From Mycolicibacterium tusciae (GTDB lineage: Bacteria > Actinomycetota > Actinomycetes > Mycobacteriales > Mycobacteriaceae), in the NCBI RefSeq assembly GCF_002086795.1, contig NZ_MVIM01000011.1, positions 114,100 to 178,099 on the forward strand: a DNA stretch of 64,000 nucleotides. The letters are read 5' to 3'. A model generated the notes under the pieces. It was given only the letters and a program-made list of their open reading frames with translations. It did not search any database and was not told the origin of the DNA. This document shows, one piece after another, positions 8,020 through 16,067 of this stretch. Within the stretch, counting starts at the first letter, position 1, and each line of letters begins with the position of its first letter. A program made the translations under genes and the position numbers.

Positions 8020-9282
8020 TCAATGCCCGAACTGTTCGATGATGAGTACCTGCAACTCGCCGACCACGCCGCCGAGGATACCGCCGACGGTGATCATCAA
8101 AGGCTCGTCGTCCTTGAAGATCGGTCGCAGGATCGACTCGTATTCTTCGTTCGTGAGCTGATCCATCTTCTCGACGATGGTGTTCTCGAGGTCTATCACG
8201 CTCGTCGCGTAGTCCTGTGCTTCGAGCAGTGTCGACGGGAGACGCTCGAGCACGACCTCGACCACCCGGTCCTTGAGGGCGCGATAGCGTTTCGTGCCGA
8301 CGGCGAGCACAACGAGCGGGCCCGCGATCCCCGTCTGTGCATCGATCGCCGCCTCGGTCTCCTTGGCGGCGAGCGCGAACAGCTTGTCCGAGCCGGGACC
8401 CTTGAGAATGCCGTCGAAGAGAATCTCCGGTGAGAACAGATCGTCGGCGAGGATCTTTGCGTAGTCGCGCGTGATCTTCTCGCGCTGAGCGTGCAGCATC
8501 CCCTGAAACGGGATGAAGCCCAGGAACTTCTTCTCGTGCACGGGCCGGAACAACATGTTGAGCGCGATGTAGTCAGACAGGAAGCCGACGGCGAAACCGA
8601 ACGCCGGCATGATCCACGGGTTCTTGAACAGGGCCCACGCGATCATCTGCACCAGACCGATGGCGAAGCCGAAATAGATCCCGCTGCGCCGGACGAACGC
8701 CATCGCGTCGTCGCTGACACCGCGCATCAGCTTGTTGAGCTTCTCTTTGTTGCGCACCAGCGTGGTGACCGCAAGAAACTGCAGATCGACGTAACGGACC
8801 AGGTCCGACTTCATCTCGTTGAGCATGTTCTCGGTGACCTTGGGCGCCTGCGCCTGAATCCGATCCTGGATGGCCCTGCGGGCGGGTTCGGGCAGTGAGT
8901 CCCACAGGCCGGGGCGAATCTGCTCGGCGAGGTCGCGGGTGATCTCGTCGATGGCCTCGAGCAACGGGCCGCGCAAGGCCTCGACCGCTTCCGTGGCGTC
9001 GATTCGCTCCAGCAGCTCTTCGGGCTTGAGCAGGTTCGTGGTGAGCAACTCGATGGTCTTTGATCCGACCTTGCCCGCGCGCCGCGGCACAATGCCCTGC
9101 CATCCGATCGGTCCGATGCCCTTGAACTCCAGTGGGCGGTAGATCATCTCCAGCGCAACAATTTTGGTGCCCCAGCCGACAAATGCGGCCACGAGCGGCA
9201 TCGACAGGTAGATCAGCCAATTGGCGCCGAAGTCGTTCTTGATCTCCGCCCAGGACTGCATGGCGACGACGAGATCGCTCAC
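8020..9282 (-). CDS. DUF445 family membrane protein
   Basis: A 420-residue protein of the DUF445 (YheB-like) family. A hydrophobic helix near the N-terminus (LIYLSMPLVAAFVGWGTKIVAL) is followed by the family motif RPLEFKGIGPIGWQGIVPRRA. A second membrane region in the middle (GFAIGLVQMIAWALF, and IMPAFGFAVGFLSDYIAL) is followed by a repeat of the same motif, RPVHEKKFLGFIPFQGML. The duplication indicates two related halves. Function is unknown. GTG 9282 overlaps the stop of the upstream gene as GTGA, so the two genes form an operon. Confidence 0.85.
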   Translation of the reverse strand: MSDLVVAMQSWAEIKNDFGANWLIYLSMPLVAAFVGWGTKIVALEMIYRPLEFKGIGPIGWQGIVPRRAGKVGSKTIELLTTNLLKPEELLERIDATEAVEALRGPLLEAIDEITRDLAEQIRPGLWDSLPEPARRAIQDRIQAQAPKVTENMLNEMKSDLVRYVDLQFLAVTTLVRNKEKLNKLMRGVSDDAMAFVRRSGIYFGFAIGLVQMIAWALFKNPWIMPAFGFAVGFLSDYIALNMLFRPVHEKKFLGFIPFQGMLHAQREKITRDYAKILADDLFSPEILFDGILKGPGSDKLFALAAKETEAAIDAQTGIAGPLVVLAVGTKRYRALKDRVVEVVLERLPSTLLEAQDYATSVIDLENTIVEKMDQLTNEEYESILRPIFKDDEPLMITVGGILGGVVGELQVLIIEQFGH

Positions 9283-9854
9283 GTGCCGCCCTGCTGCATC
9301 GTCGCTTCCCACAATGACTTGCCGAGCCCGGACAGTGACAGGGTGAACTTGTCGACCTTTGCGACCAGCGGGCCGCGAGAGGCTCTCTTGACTGCGTCCA
9401 GTACCGCTGTCTCCGCCAGCAGCACCTCGTAGTCGTCCTTCAGATCGGGATCCTCGGGGCCGATCTCGACCAGCCCCAACGACAGCAGATGGCTGACGTA
9501 GGTGGGGACCATCGCGGGCAACGCGACATTGGCCGTACGACCGATGAGCGAGGCGTTCTCGAGGACGGCGCGGCCGGGCACGGCGCGTCGTGCCCAGTCG
9601 TGCACCGTCACCAACGGCGATGACGAGCCGTCGGAGAGCGCGCTGATGATGCGCGCTTCGTCGGCGACCAACTGGTCGAGGATGTGGTGAAACAGTTCGA
9701 CCTGGCTGCTACTCGTGCTGTTGTCGAGTGCACGGTCGAGCAAGTCCCGCATCTTCGAGCCGAGGCCGTCGGCCGGTGGTGCGTCGGGCGCGGTCGGCGT
9801 CGGCCGGTCGGGCGGGTCTGCGGATTTGTCGGAGTCGTCGTCGAGCCATCCCAT
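9279..9854 (-). CDS. Conserved hypothetical protein, operon partner of DUF445 gene
   Basis: A 191-residue soluble protein I do not recognise. After an acidic, proline-rich start (residues 1-35) it is mostly predicted helix: FHHILDQLVADEARIISALS, then VSHLLSLGLVEIGPEDPDL and an acidic-to-basic C-terminal end. The segment LVEIGPEDPDLKDDYEVL resembles bacterial proteins in which a sensor helix bundle precedes a short C-terminal strand. ATG 9854 has an AGGA ribosome-binding site 7 bases before it; the open frame continues upstream to a GTG at 9953 with protein-like sequence, so a longer form is possible. It ends in a GTGA overlap with the DUF445 gene. Confidence 0.7.
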   Translation of the reverse strand: MGWLDDDSDKSADPPDRPTPTAPDAPPADGLGSKMRDLLDRALDNSTSSSQVELFHHILDQLVADEARIISALSDGSSSPLVTVHDWARRAVPGRAVLENASLIGRTANVALPAMVPTYVSHLLSLGLVEIGPEDPDLKDDYEVLLAETAVLDAVKRASRGPLVAKVDKFTLSLSGLGKSLWEATMQQGGT

Positions 9855-10049
9855 CAGGTATTCCTGCGTTCGGATGGACGTGCGAAGCCAGTAACGCGCA
9901 GCGCCGGTCGCGAGCCCGGCGACGCGTTCGAGCGGGTCCTGCGAGTTCCCCACGGCGCAACGGTAACGGCTCGACTGTAAGAATCGGCGAAAAGGGAGGT
10001 TGAGCGTGAACCAGGACACGTACGACAAGGGCCGGGGCTAGCAGCCGGT

Positions 10050-10934
10050 ATGGATATCGGGTTCATCGGGCTGGGAAACATGGGGCTTCCGATTGTCTGC
10101 CGGCTGATGGCGGCCGGACATCGCGTCGTCGTCTTCGACACCCGCGCCTCCGCCGTGGACGACGCTGTGGCGCGTGGCGCCCAAGCCGCCCAGTCCGCGG
10201 CCGACGTCGCTGACCGCGTCGCCACCGTCATGGCCAGCCTGCCGACGCCCCACGCGTCGGCCGAGGTCGCCGACGCCGTCGCGCGCGGGTCCGCCATCCG
10301 TCGCTTCATCGACTTCTCCACGGTGGGAAGTCAGGCAGCGCAACGCAATAGCGCACTGCTGGCCGAATATCGCGTCGCCGCGCTCGACAGCCCCGTCAGC
10401 GGAGGCGTGCACGGTGCCGAGGCGGGCACACTTGCGGTGATGGTGTCCGGGCCGCGCGCCGACTTCGACGCATGCGTCCCGGCCTTCGACGCAATCGGGC
10501 GTACCACCTTCATCAGCACGAAACCCGGTGCGGCGCAGACGATGAAGCTCGTCAACAACCTGATCGCCGCGTCTTCGCTCGCGGTCACCGCGGAAGCCAT
10601 GGCAATGGGCGTCAAGGCCGGCCTGGACGCCCAGGTGATGATCGACGTGCTCAACGCGGGATCGGGCGGAACCCACGCCAGTCGCGACAAGTTCCCGCGA
10701 GCGGTGCTGCCGCGCACCTTCGACTACGGGTTCGCGACCGGCCTGATGGTCAAGGATGTGCGGTTGTACCTCGACGAGGCCAGGGCGCTCGGACTGCCCA
10801 CTGCGATGGCCGCCGCCGTCGCTCAGGTGTGGGAGAGCACGCTGGCCTCGGAGGGACCCGAATCCGATTTCACGTCAATCGTCAAACCGATCGAAGCCGC
10901 GGCCGGTGTCGTCATCGAGTCGCGAGCACCGTGA
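10050..10934 (+). CDS. NAD(P)-dependent beta-hydroxyacid dehydrogenase (3-hydroxyisobutyrate dehydrogenase-like)
   Basis: A 294-residue member of the 3-hydroxyisobutyrate/6-phosphogluconate dehydrogenase family. The N-terminal Rossmann motif is GFIGLGNMGLPIV, the substrate-binding signature is DSPVSGGVHGAEAGTL (near residues 112-127), and the catalytic lysine lies in KLVNNLIAASS (about residue 166). It probably oxidises a short beta-hydroxy acid, for instance in valine breakdown, or reduces a semialdehyde. It stands alone on the plus strand; a second member of the family is at 37775-38641. Confidence 0.9.
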   Translation: MDIGFIGLGNMGLPIVCRLMAAGHRVVVFDTRASAVDDAVARGAQAAQSAADVADRVATVMASLPTPHASAEVADAVARGSAIRRFIDFSTVGSQAAQRNSALLAEYRVAALDSPVSGGVHGAEAGTLAVMVSGPRADFDACVPAFDAIGRTTFISTKPGAAQTMKLVNNLIAASSLAVTAEAMAMGVKAGLDAQVMIDVLNAGSGGTHASRDKFPRAVLPRTFDYGFATGLMVKDVRLYLDEARALGLPTAMAAAVAQVWESTLASEGPESDFTSIVKPIEAAAGVVIESRAP

Positions 10935-11124
10935 CCGGGGTGCAGCCAGTCGACGCGGTTCTGGCCGCGGTCACCAGCTTTCCGCATGACGTCGAGGTGG
11001 TCCGTCAGGCGGCAAGCGCCCGAGTGTAGCTGATCAGCGCCGAGCGTATCGCCGCGCACCTGCGGGTGGTGCAGGCGTCGTTCGCATGGGTGATCACCGG
11101 CTTGGCCGCCGCGCTGGTGACAGG

Positions 11125-11152
11125 GTGGAGAATTGGGGCCGCAATGGCTGCA
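11125..11152. repeat. Direct repeat, copy 1, downstream of YrbE/acyltransferase operon
   Basis: This 28-base sequence starts GTGGAGAATTGGGG and ends CGCAATGGCTGCA. It matches 14003-14029 in the same orientation with a few differences. The two copies bracket the minus-strand permease and acyltransferase genes. Confidence 0.4.
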
Positions 11153-11222
11153 CCGGGGATCTTAACGAGATCACGCAGACGTGTGTAGATTTCGTGAGGT
11201 CCGGTCTGGCGCCGCTGGCCTG

Positions 11223-11241
11223 AGCCCAATTGGGTTGGGCT
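11223..11241. terminator. Stem-loop between convergent genes
   Basis: AGCCCAA and TTGGGCT form a perfect 7-bp stem with a 5-base loop between the plus-strand dehydrogenase and the minus-strand acyltransferase. There is no U-tract, as is usual for mycobacterial hairpins, so termination is a suggestion based on position. Confidence 0.45.
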
Positions 11242-11283
11242 GTAAGGCTTGTACGCGAGGTTACTGAAGTGGCTCTCGCAGGA

Positions 11284-12108
11284 TCAGCCTAGAACAGGGA
11301 GTTTGCGTTCGCCTGCTAGCCGGTCCAGCGCGGTCTGCATCACGGAGCGCACGTATGAGTCGACTTCGTCGATCTCTGGCTGGCCTCCGAACCGGGCGAC
11401 GATGTCGAGAGGCTCCAGCACCTCGGTCACGATCTTAGACGGCAGTGGCAGATTGGCTGGGAAGAAGCTCGTGAGGCCGAACGGGACACCCACCGCAAGT
11501 GGAAGTATTTCCATCCGTATGCGCTTCAGGCCCAGGCTCTTAGCCAGTCGATTGCCGCGGGTCAAGAACAGTTGCGTTTCCTGCCCCCCGATAGACACCA
11601 TCGGCACGATGGGCACCTGGGCTTCGATCGCGGCCCTGACGTATCCGGTTCGACCGTTGAAGTCGATGACATTCTGGGAGAACGTCGGCCGGAAGGAGTC
11701 ATAGTCCCCGCCCGGGAACACCAGCACGACCGCACCGGAGTGCAGCGCTTGCGAAGCGTTCTTCCGGTTGGCGTGGATGACGCCAACGCGGCCCAACCAT
11801 CCCGCCAGCGGTGTGATGAACACGCCATAGTGGGCGAGCGTGTAGAGAGGGCGGTCGTACCCAAAGTGATCGTAGAAGTCTGGGGCGAATACCAGGACGT
11901 CAGGCGTAAGGACACCGCCGGAGTGATTGCACACAATCAACGCGCCCCCGGTCCGCGGGAAGGCATCCAGTCCCCGCACTTCGGACCGGAACCAGAGCTT
12001 GATCAGCGGCGCCACCGCCTTGGCTGCCATTTCGGTAAAGGCCGGATCCCACTTGAATATCTCCGGCTGGTCAAACTTGTTGCCGCTCAGATGTTCCCAC
12101 TGCATCAT
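11284..12108 (-). CDS. Lysophospholipid acyltransferase family protein (PlsC-like)
   Basis: A 274-residue acyltransferase. The catalytic block I is CNHSGG (an NHxxG variant of NHxxxxD, near residues 59-64), followed by GVIHANRKNASQAL (block II type) and VLVFPGGDYDSFRPTF (block III, FPGG). This pattern is that of the diacylglycerol-acyltransferase-like branch of the PlsC superfamily common in mycobacteria. It likely transfers acyl groups to a glycerolipid at the membrane. ATG 12108 lies two bases after the stop of the YrbE gene, so it is the last gene of a three-gene operon with the two permeases, which points to lipid handling linked to transport. Confidence 0.85.
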   Translation of the reverse strand: MMQWEHLSGNKFDQPEIFKWDPAFTEMAAKAVAPLIKLWFRSEVRGLDAFPRTGGALIVCNHSGGVLTPDVLVFAPDFYDHFGYDRPLYTLAHYGVFITPLAGWLGRVGVIHANRKNASQALHSGAVVLVFPGGDYDSFRPTFSQNVIDFNGRTGYVRAAIEAQVPIVPMVSIGGQETQLFLTRGNRLAKSLGLKRIRMEILPLAVGVPFGLTSFFPANLPLPSKIVTEVLEPLDIVARFGGQPEIDEVDSYVRSVMQTALDRLAGERKLPVLG

Positions 12109-12110
12109 TC

Positions 12111-12956
12111 TCAGCCCGCGAGGTTGAAGTTGCCACTTGATCCGTAGATCGCCAGAGAGACAAGCAAAGTCACCGACACCACAGCGATGAGCGATGCGCG
12201 CACCGCGTTTCCCGTCGCGACACCGACACCGGACGGCCCACCGCTCGCGTGGTACCCAAAGTAGGTGTGCACCAACAGGATGGTGATGGCCATGGCAATG
12301 GCCTGGACGAAGGACCACAACAGGTCCATAGGGTTAAGGAAGGTCGAGAAGTAGTGGTCGTACAGACCGGGCGACTGCCCAAGGATTGTCACGGTCGTGA
12401 AGCGGCTCGCGACGAACGACAGGATGATGGCGATGGCGTACAACGGTGTGATGGCGATCATCCCGGCGACGATTCTGGTGCTGACCAGGAAGGAGATCGG
12501 GCGGATGGCCATGGCTTCGAGCGCGTCGATTTCCTCGTTGATTCGCATGGCGCCCAACTGAGCGGTCACGCCCGCGCCAAAGGTGGCCGCCAGACCGATT
12601 CCGGCGACCACCGGAGCCGAGATGCGGACGTTGATGAACGCCGACAGAAAACCCGTCAACGCCTCGATGCCGATGTCCCCCAGGGAGCTGTGCCCTTGGA
12701 CGGCCAGCGTCCCACCGGTCGCCAGGGTCAGGAATCCCACGATGGCGACGGTTCCACCAATCATCGCCAAGGTGCCCGCACCCATGCTGATTACGGCGAT
12801 TTGGCGGACAATGTCACGCCGGTAGTTGATCATCGCGAACGGGATGCCCGCGAGCGCCTTGCCGAAAAACACTGCCTGGTCGCCCAAGCGAACCAGAACG
12901 GTGACCGGACGCTCGAGTTCACGCCTGACTCGAAGGTTGGTGGCATGTAGCGTCAC
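12111..12956 (-). CDS. YrbE4B/MlaE-type ABC permease
   Basis: A 281-residue integral membrane permease of the MlaE/YrbE family, the membrane part of Mce lipid importers. It has five to six membrane helices and the family motif GLAATFGAGVTAQLGAMRINEEIDAL (about residues 126-151), including the EQ-loop-like coupling helix that contacts the MceG ATPase, followed by EAMAIRP. GTG 12956 has a GAAGGG ribosome-binding site and fits the usual start. It directly follows the YrbE4A-like gene. No mce substrate-binding genes follow; instead an acyltransferase gene does. Confidence 0.9.
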   Translation of the reverse strand: MTLHATNLRVRRELERPVTVLVRLGDQAVFFGKALAGIPFAMINYRRDIVRQIAVISMGAGTLAMIGGTVAIVGFLTLATGGTLAVQGHSSLGDIGIEALTGFLSAFINVRISAPVVAGIGLAATFGAGVTAQLGAMRINEEIDALEAMAIRPISFLVSTRIVAGMIAITPLYAIAIILSFVASRFTTVTILGQSPGLYDHYFSTFLNPMDLLWSFVQAIAMAITILLVHTYFGYHASGGPSGVGVATGNAVRASLIAVVSVTLLVSLAIYGSSGNFNLAG

Positions 12957-12967
12957 GGCGTCGCCCT

Positions 12968-13786
12968 TCAGCCGGCCGTCAACTGAACGCCGATTGCAGT
13001 GACGACGACGTTCACCACGAACAGCGACATGAAGGCAAAGACGACCGTCTCGTTCACGGCGTTGCCGACGGCCTGCGCGCCGCCGCCGACGATCGTCAAT
13101 CCTCGGTAACACGCAACCAGGCCAGCGATGAGGCCGAACAATCCGGCCTTGACGCCCGAGATGATCAGCTCGGGCACGCCGGTCAGCACCGTGATACCGG
13201 ATGCGAACGCACCGGGATTGACGTCCTGAACGAACACCGAAAATACGTAGCCGCCGACGATGCCGATGGTGCAGACAAGTCCGTTCAGCAACACAGCCAC
13301 CAACGCCGACGCGAGCATGCGCGGCGTCACCAACCGCTGAACGGGGTTGATGCCCAAGACCTCCAGTGCGGCGATCTCGTCGCGGATGGTGCGTGAGCCA
13401 AGATCGGCGCACATCGACGTGGCACCGGCACCGGCCACGATCAACACGGTCACCAGCGGACCGATTTGCGTGACCGCGCCGAACGCCGCACCCGCACCGC
13501 TGAGGTCTGCCGCACCGAGTTCGCGCAGCAGAATGTTCAACGTGAAGCTGACCAGAACCGTGAACGGGATCGCTACAAGCAGTGTCGGTACGAGTGAGAC
13601 GCGGACGATGAACCAGGATTGCTCCACGAACTCTCGACCTTGAAAGGGGCGGCGAAACAGGAACTTCATCGCGTCGGCCGACATTACGAACAAGCCCCCG
13701 ACACCCTGAAACGGTCGGCTCAAGGCCAGAGCACCTGACGGGCGAGCGCTCTCACCGGAGGAACGCGCGGGAGCCTCGGCAGCCAT
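12968..13786 (-). CDS. YrbE4A/MlaE-type ABC permease
   Basis: A 272-residue YrbE-type permease, partner of the next gene. After a polar 30-residue start it has membrane helices and the coupling motif VLIVAGAGATSMCADLGSRTIRDEIAAL (about 116-143) followed by EVLGINPVQRLV, characteristic of YrbE A subunits. With its partner it should form the heterodimeric channel of a lipid importer energised by the chromosomal MceG ATPase encoded elsewhere. It heads the operon; 423 bases without a gene lie upstream. Confidence 0.9.
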   Translation of the reverse strand: MAAEAPARSSGESARPSGALALSRPFQGVGGLFVMSADAMKFLFRRPFQGREFVEQSWFIVRVSLVPTLLVAIPFTVLVSFTLNILLRELGAADLSGAGAAFGAVTQIGPLVTVLIVAGAGATSMCADLGSRTIRDEIAALEVLGINPVQRLVTPRMLASALVAVLLNGLVCTIGIVGGYVFSVFVQDVNPGAFASGITVLTGVPELIISGVKAGLFGLIAGLVACYRGLTIVGGGAQAVGNAVNETVVFAFMSLFVVNVVVTAIGVQLTAG

Positions 13787-14209
13787 GACCCCTCCTCGGT
13801 TCGGGGCTACCGCGCCGCTCGCAGTCCCGATGTTGCGTCTTTGCAGTCACGGTCCGCTGCCCGGTCATCCTTCAAGAAGGGTCTTTCGGCCTCAGGGACG
13901 CGCCGCAGTGCCTATTCCGCTCAGATGATGGGTGGCCGGCAGGCAACGGGTGCCCGGACACAGTGGGTCAGCGCCGGACCGATCACCGTTCTTGTTGTGG
14001 GAGTGGAGAACGGGCGCGCAATGGCTGCAGAGTCCGCCACGCGGGCCGACCGAAGCGTCGGCCATCGCTCGGAAAGCGGGTCGTTACGTGATGTGCTGCA
14101 TCGACGTTCGCTCGCGGTCAGCCCGCGGGTTCACATTACAACATCATCTGAACAGTTGGACAGGTAAGGCCGGAAGGGCGAAGGTTGCATCGATTCAGGC
14201 CCTGGCGTT
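13787..14209. other. Gene-free stretch upstream of the YrbE operon
   Basis: Open frames here (for example 13841-14167 on the plus strand) lack a family signature and mycobacterial coding character. The stretch should hold the promoter of the yrbE operon and the 3' side of the small secreted-protein gene. It contains the second copy of the direct repeat (14003-14029). I see no RNA gene. Confidence 0.5.
14003..14029. repeat. Direct repeat, copy 2, upstream of YrbE operon
   Basis: GTGGAGAAC, then GGGCG and CGCAATGGCTGCA: a 27-base near-copy of 11125-11152 in the same orientation, with the YrbE/acyltransferase operon between them. Confidence 0.4.
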
Positions 14210-14554
14210 CTATAGCCCGCCGCACTCCGAGGGCCCGATGATGACGTTCCACGGCGGGCAGTGCGCCGGCCGCGGAGCAGGCGGGGGAGGCGGACCCATC
14301 GGCGGTGGTGGGGAATCCATCCATAGGTAGCTGGCCATCGCGTTGCCGTTCACATCGAACATCGGGACATTGCCCTTACCCATCGGGACGGTGACGAAGG
14401 TGTGGCACACGTTCATGTCCCAGCCCAGGCCGTGCATCGGCAGCGGCTGGCCGGGGCACCACGTGTAACCGCCCTGGGCGGTTGCCGTTCCCATTCCGGC
14501 CGCGAGGACGGCGCATACGGCGACCGCCGTTGCGAACCGCGAATATCGGTACAT
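14210..14554 (-). CDS. Small secreted proline-rich protein
   Basis: A 114-residue exported protein. Residues 1-30 are a signal peptide (MYRYSRFATAVAVCAVLAAG, cleavage near TATAQ). The mature part has WCPGQPLPMHGLGWDMNVCH near its start, a PPPPMGPPPPPAP run, and a C-terminal CPPWNVIIGPSEC. The four cysteines could form two disulfides. Function is unknown. It shares its layout with the protein at 14867-15304 and is probably a paralogue. ATG 14554 has a strong GAAAGGAG ribosome-binding site. Proteins of this kind are frequent in mycobacteria without known role. Confidence 0.8.
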   Translation of the reverse strand: MYRYSRFATAVAVCAVLAAGMGTATAQGGYTWCPGQPLPMHGLGWDMNVCHTFVTVPMGKGNVPMFDVNGNAMASYLWMDSPPPPMGPPPPPAPRPAHCPPWNVIIGPSECGGL

Positions 14555-14603
14555 CTCTGCTCCTTTCGAACGTCCGAGTGCAAAATCGGCGTAGCCTGCA
14601 GTT

Positions 14604-14870
14604 ATGTGGTCATCAGCGTTGATCGTGGGTGGTTTGTGTGCTGCCCTGATCGCCGCGGCCCCGGCCGCGCTCGCCGAGCCGACTCCGGGATATCCGGCGA
14701 CCGACGCCAACGGCGTCCCGACGAACAGATCCGGTGGCCCCGCCCCGACGATGAACGGGATCACCTGCACGGGTGGCCATTACGGCGTGTGCTTCGCGAT
14801 GGCGCAAAGTCAACAGCCGCGCAGGACTCCCCGCGTCACTGTGGGCCACAGCCCGACCGTCAGGAACTAG
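14604..14870 (+). CDS. Small secreted hypothetical protein
   Basis: An 88-residue protein with a signal peptide (MWSSALIVGGLCAALIAAAP, cleavage near ALAEP) and a short polar mature part containing two cysteines (ITCTGGHYGVCFAM). I do not recognise the family. It is divergent from the proline-rich protein gene with about 49 bases between the starts, and its end overlaps the next minus-strand gene by 4 bases. Signal peptide, codon use and spacing support a real gene. Confidence 0.65.
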   Translation: MWSSALIVGGLCAALIAAAPAALAEPTPGYPATDANGVPTNRSGGPAPTMNGITCTGGHYGVCFAMAQSQQPRRTPRVTVGHSPTVRN

Positions 14871-15304
14871 CGCCGCAGCGAGCCTGGCGGCCAGTCATAG
14901 CCGATCTCGTCGCAGATCGGCGGGATGATGATCAGCGATCCGCGCGGGCTGCAGAAGGGCATACCCGGCGGCGGTTGCAGCGGAGCCGGGGGCGCGCCGA
15001 CTGGAGCGGGTGGCGGCGAAGCCGGATGCGGTGAGCCCGACCACGGGTACATGGTGTTGGTGGTGACGTCCACGATGCCCTCGGAGGTCCAGTACCAGTC
15101 GTGCGGGACGTTCCAGTCCCACGTCAGTACCTGACCACCCGGCGGCGGAGGCTGGCCGGGTAGCCAGTGGGTGCATGTCTGGCCCGGGGGACAGTTGCCG
15201 CCCTGGTAGCTGGGTCCCTGGGCGGACGCGGTCGTCACCAATCCCAATCCGGCCAGCGCCAGGCCGGTGGTCGCCACCGCGATTTTCGCGATTCGGTTGA
15301 TCAT
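14867..15304 (-). CDS. Small secreted proline-rich protein
   Basis: A 145-residue exported protein. Signal peptide residues 1-30 (MINRIAKIAVATTGLALAGL, cleavage near ASAQ). The mature part contains CPPGQTCTHWLPGQPPPP, then LTWDWNVPHDWYWTSEG, a proline/alanine linker, and CSPRGSLIIIPPIC. The WxPGQPxP, WDxNVxH and C..IIxPxxC elements are shared in order with the protein at 14210-14554. Role unknown; a cell-envelope or extracellular location is likely. ATG 15304 has a GAAGGAGA ribosome-binding site. Confidence 0.8.
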   Translation of the reverse strand: MINRIAKIAVATTGLALAGLGLVTTASAQGPSYQGGNCPPGQTCTHWLPGQPPPPGGQVLTWDWNVPHDWYWTSEGIVDVTTNTMYPWSGSPHPASPPPAPVGAPPAPLQPPPGMPFCSPRGSLIIIPPICDEIGYDWPPGSLRR

Positions 15305-15522
15305 CGTTCTCCTTCGTCGGGGCACGCATGAGTTGCGTCGCCGGTGTTGCCAAGTACATAGCCCGACGTTGGCTACCGAACCCAACAATGATGGCCCAGC
15401 AAGCGTCGGGCCGAGTGAAATAACGGCATACTCAGCGGACTTCTGTCGCTGGCGCCGCGACCGGCGTGGGTGTTGACCGCCTCATTTCCAGCGGTTCCGG
15501 AAATAGTGAGAAGGAAACTCCG

Positions 15523-15985
15523 ATGACCATTTCGGATGATGCCGCGCGTTCCGGTGACCCACGAATACCCGCAGAGACGATCACCTCGCAGTCACACCTG
15601 TTCCGACTCGGTGAGCAACCGCGCAGCACGCGCGACGGTGGCTGGTTCCAGCAGGCCAACGAGGACAACTTTCCGATCCTCAAGGGCAGGAAGCCAGCCT
15701 GCTGCTCCTGACGTTGGAGCCGGGTGGAATTCGGGAGCCGCACTCAACCTCGTTTTCGCGCCCGAGGGGTCGTTCCACTACTTGGAGAACCGCGGTACCG
15801 ACGATCTGACGATCATCATCATCCAGAACACCAGTGCGCCCGAAGACAAGGACAACATCGCTATCGGGGAGTCCATGAGCAGGCTTCCACCGCGGCTGCT
15901 GTCCGCTGTCTACGCCGCTCCCGCAGAGACATTCAATTCGTTCAAGAAAATCGACAACTCGATCGTCATCCTGCGATCGCCCTAA
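15523..15985 (+). pseudogene. Decayed oxalate-decarboxylase-like cupin gene
   Basis: An AGAAGGAA site precedes ATG 15523 and a frame reading HLFRLGEQPRSTRDGGWFQ and NEDNFPILKG, the start of bicupin oxalate decarboxylases. A frameshift after ILKG is needed to read LLLLTLEPGGIREPH, the first metal-binding segment. A second shift with loss of most of both cupin barrels leads to VFAPEGSFHYLENRGTDDL and IQNTSAPEDKDN, then SFKKIDNSIVI to a stop at 15985. Metal-binding histidines of the middle are missing. It is a deletion and frameshift remnant. Confidence 0.8.
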
Positions 15986-16067
15986 GTACTGCACCGCCGC
16001 GACAGGGCGAGATTGCAGTAGTGCACTACCGAGATCGCGGCATCGCACGAGCGCGACGATTGCAGCC

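Larger units (their letters stand above)
10935..11283. other. Gene-free stretch with possible decayed coding sequence
   Basis: No gene can be supported here. A 32-codon frame starting with a GTG that overlaps the preceding stop (10931) and a second short frame from about 11030 (ending near 11187) look protein-like in composition but match no family I know and are broken by a stop. The stretch also holds one copy of a 28-base sequence repeated at 14003-14029 and a terminator-like hairpin at 11223-11241. Confidence 0.5.

Noticed and set aside
13841..14330. Plus-strand frames in the stretch upstream of the YrbE operon
   Set aside because: They lack a ribosome-binding site and family signature, and the second runs antisense into the secreted-protein gene.
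15987..16020. TACTGCA/TGCAGTA inverted repeat before the P450
   Set aside because: Arms are only 7 bp with a 20-base spacer and no second copy, so a regulatory claim is weak.
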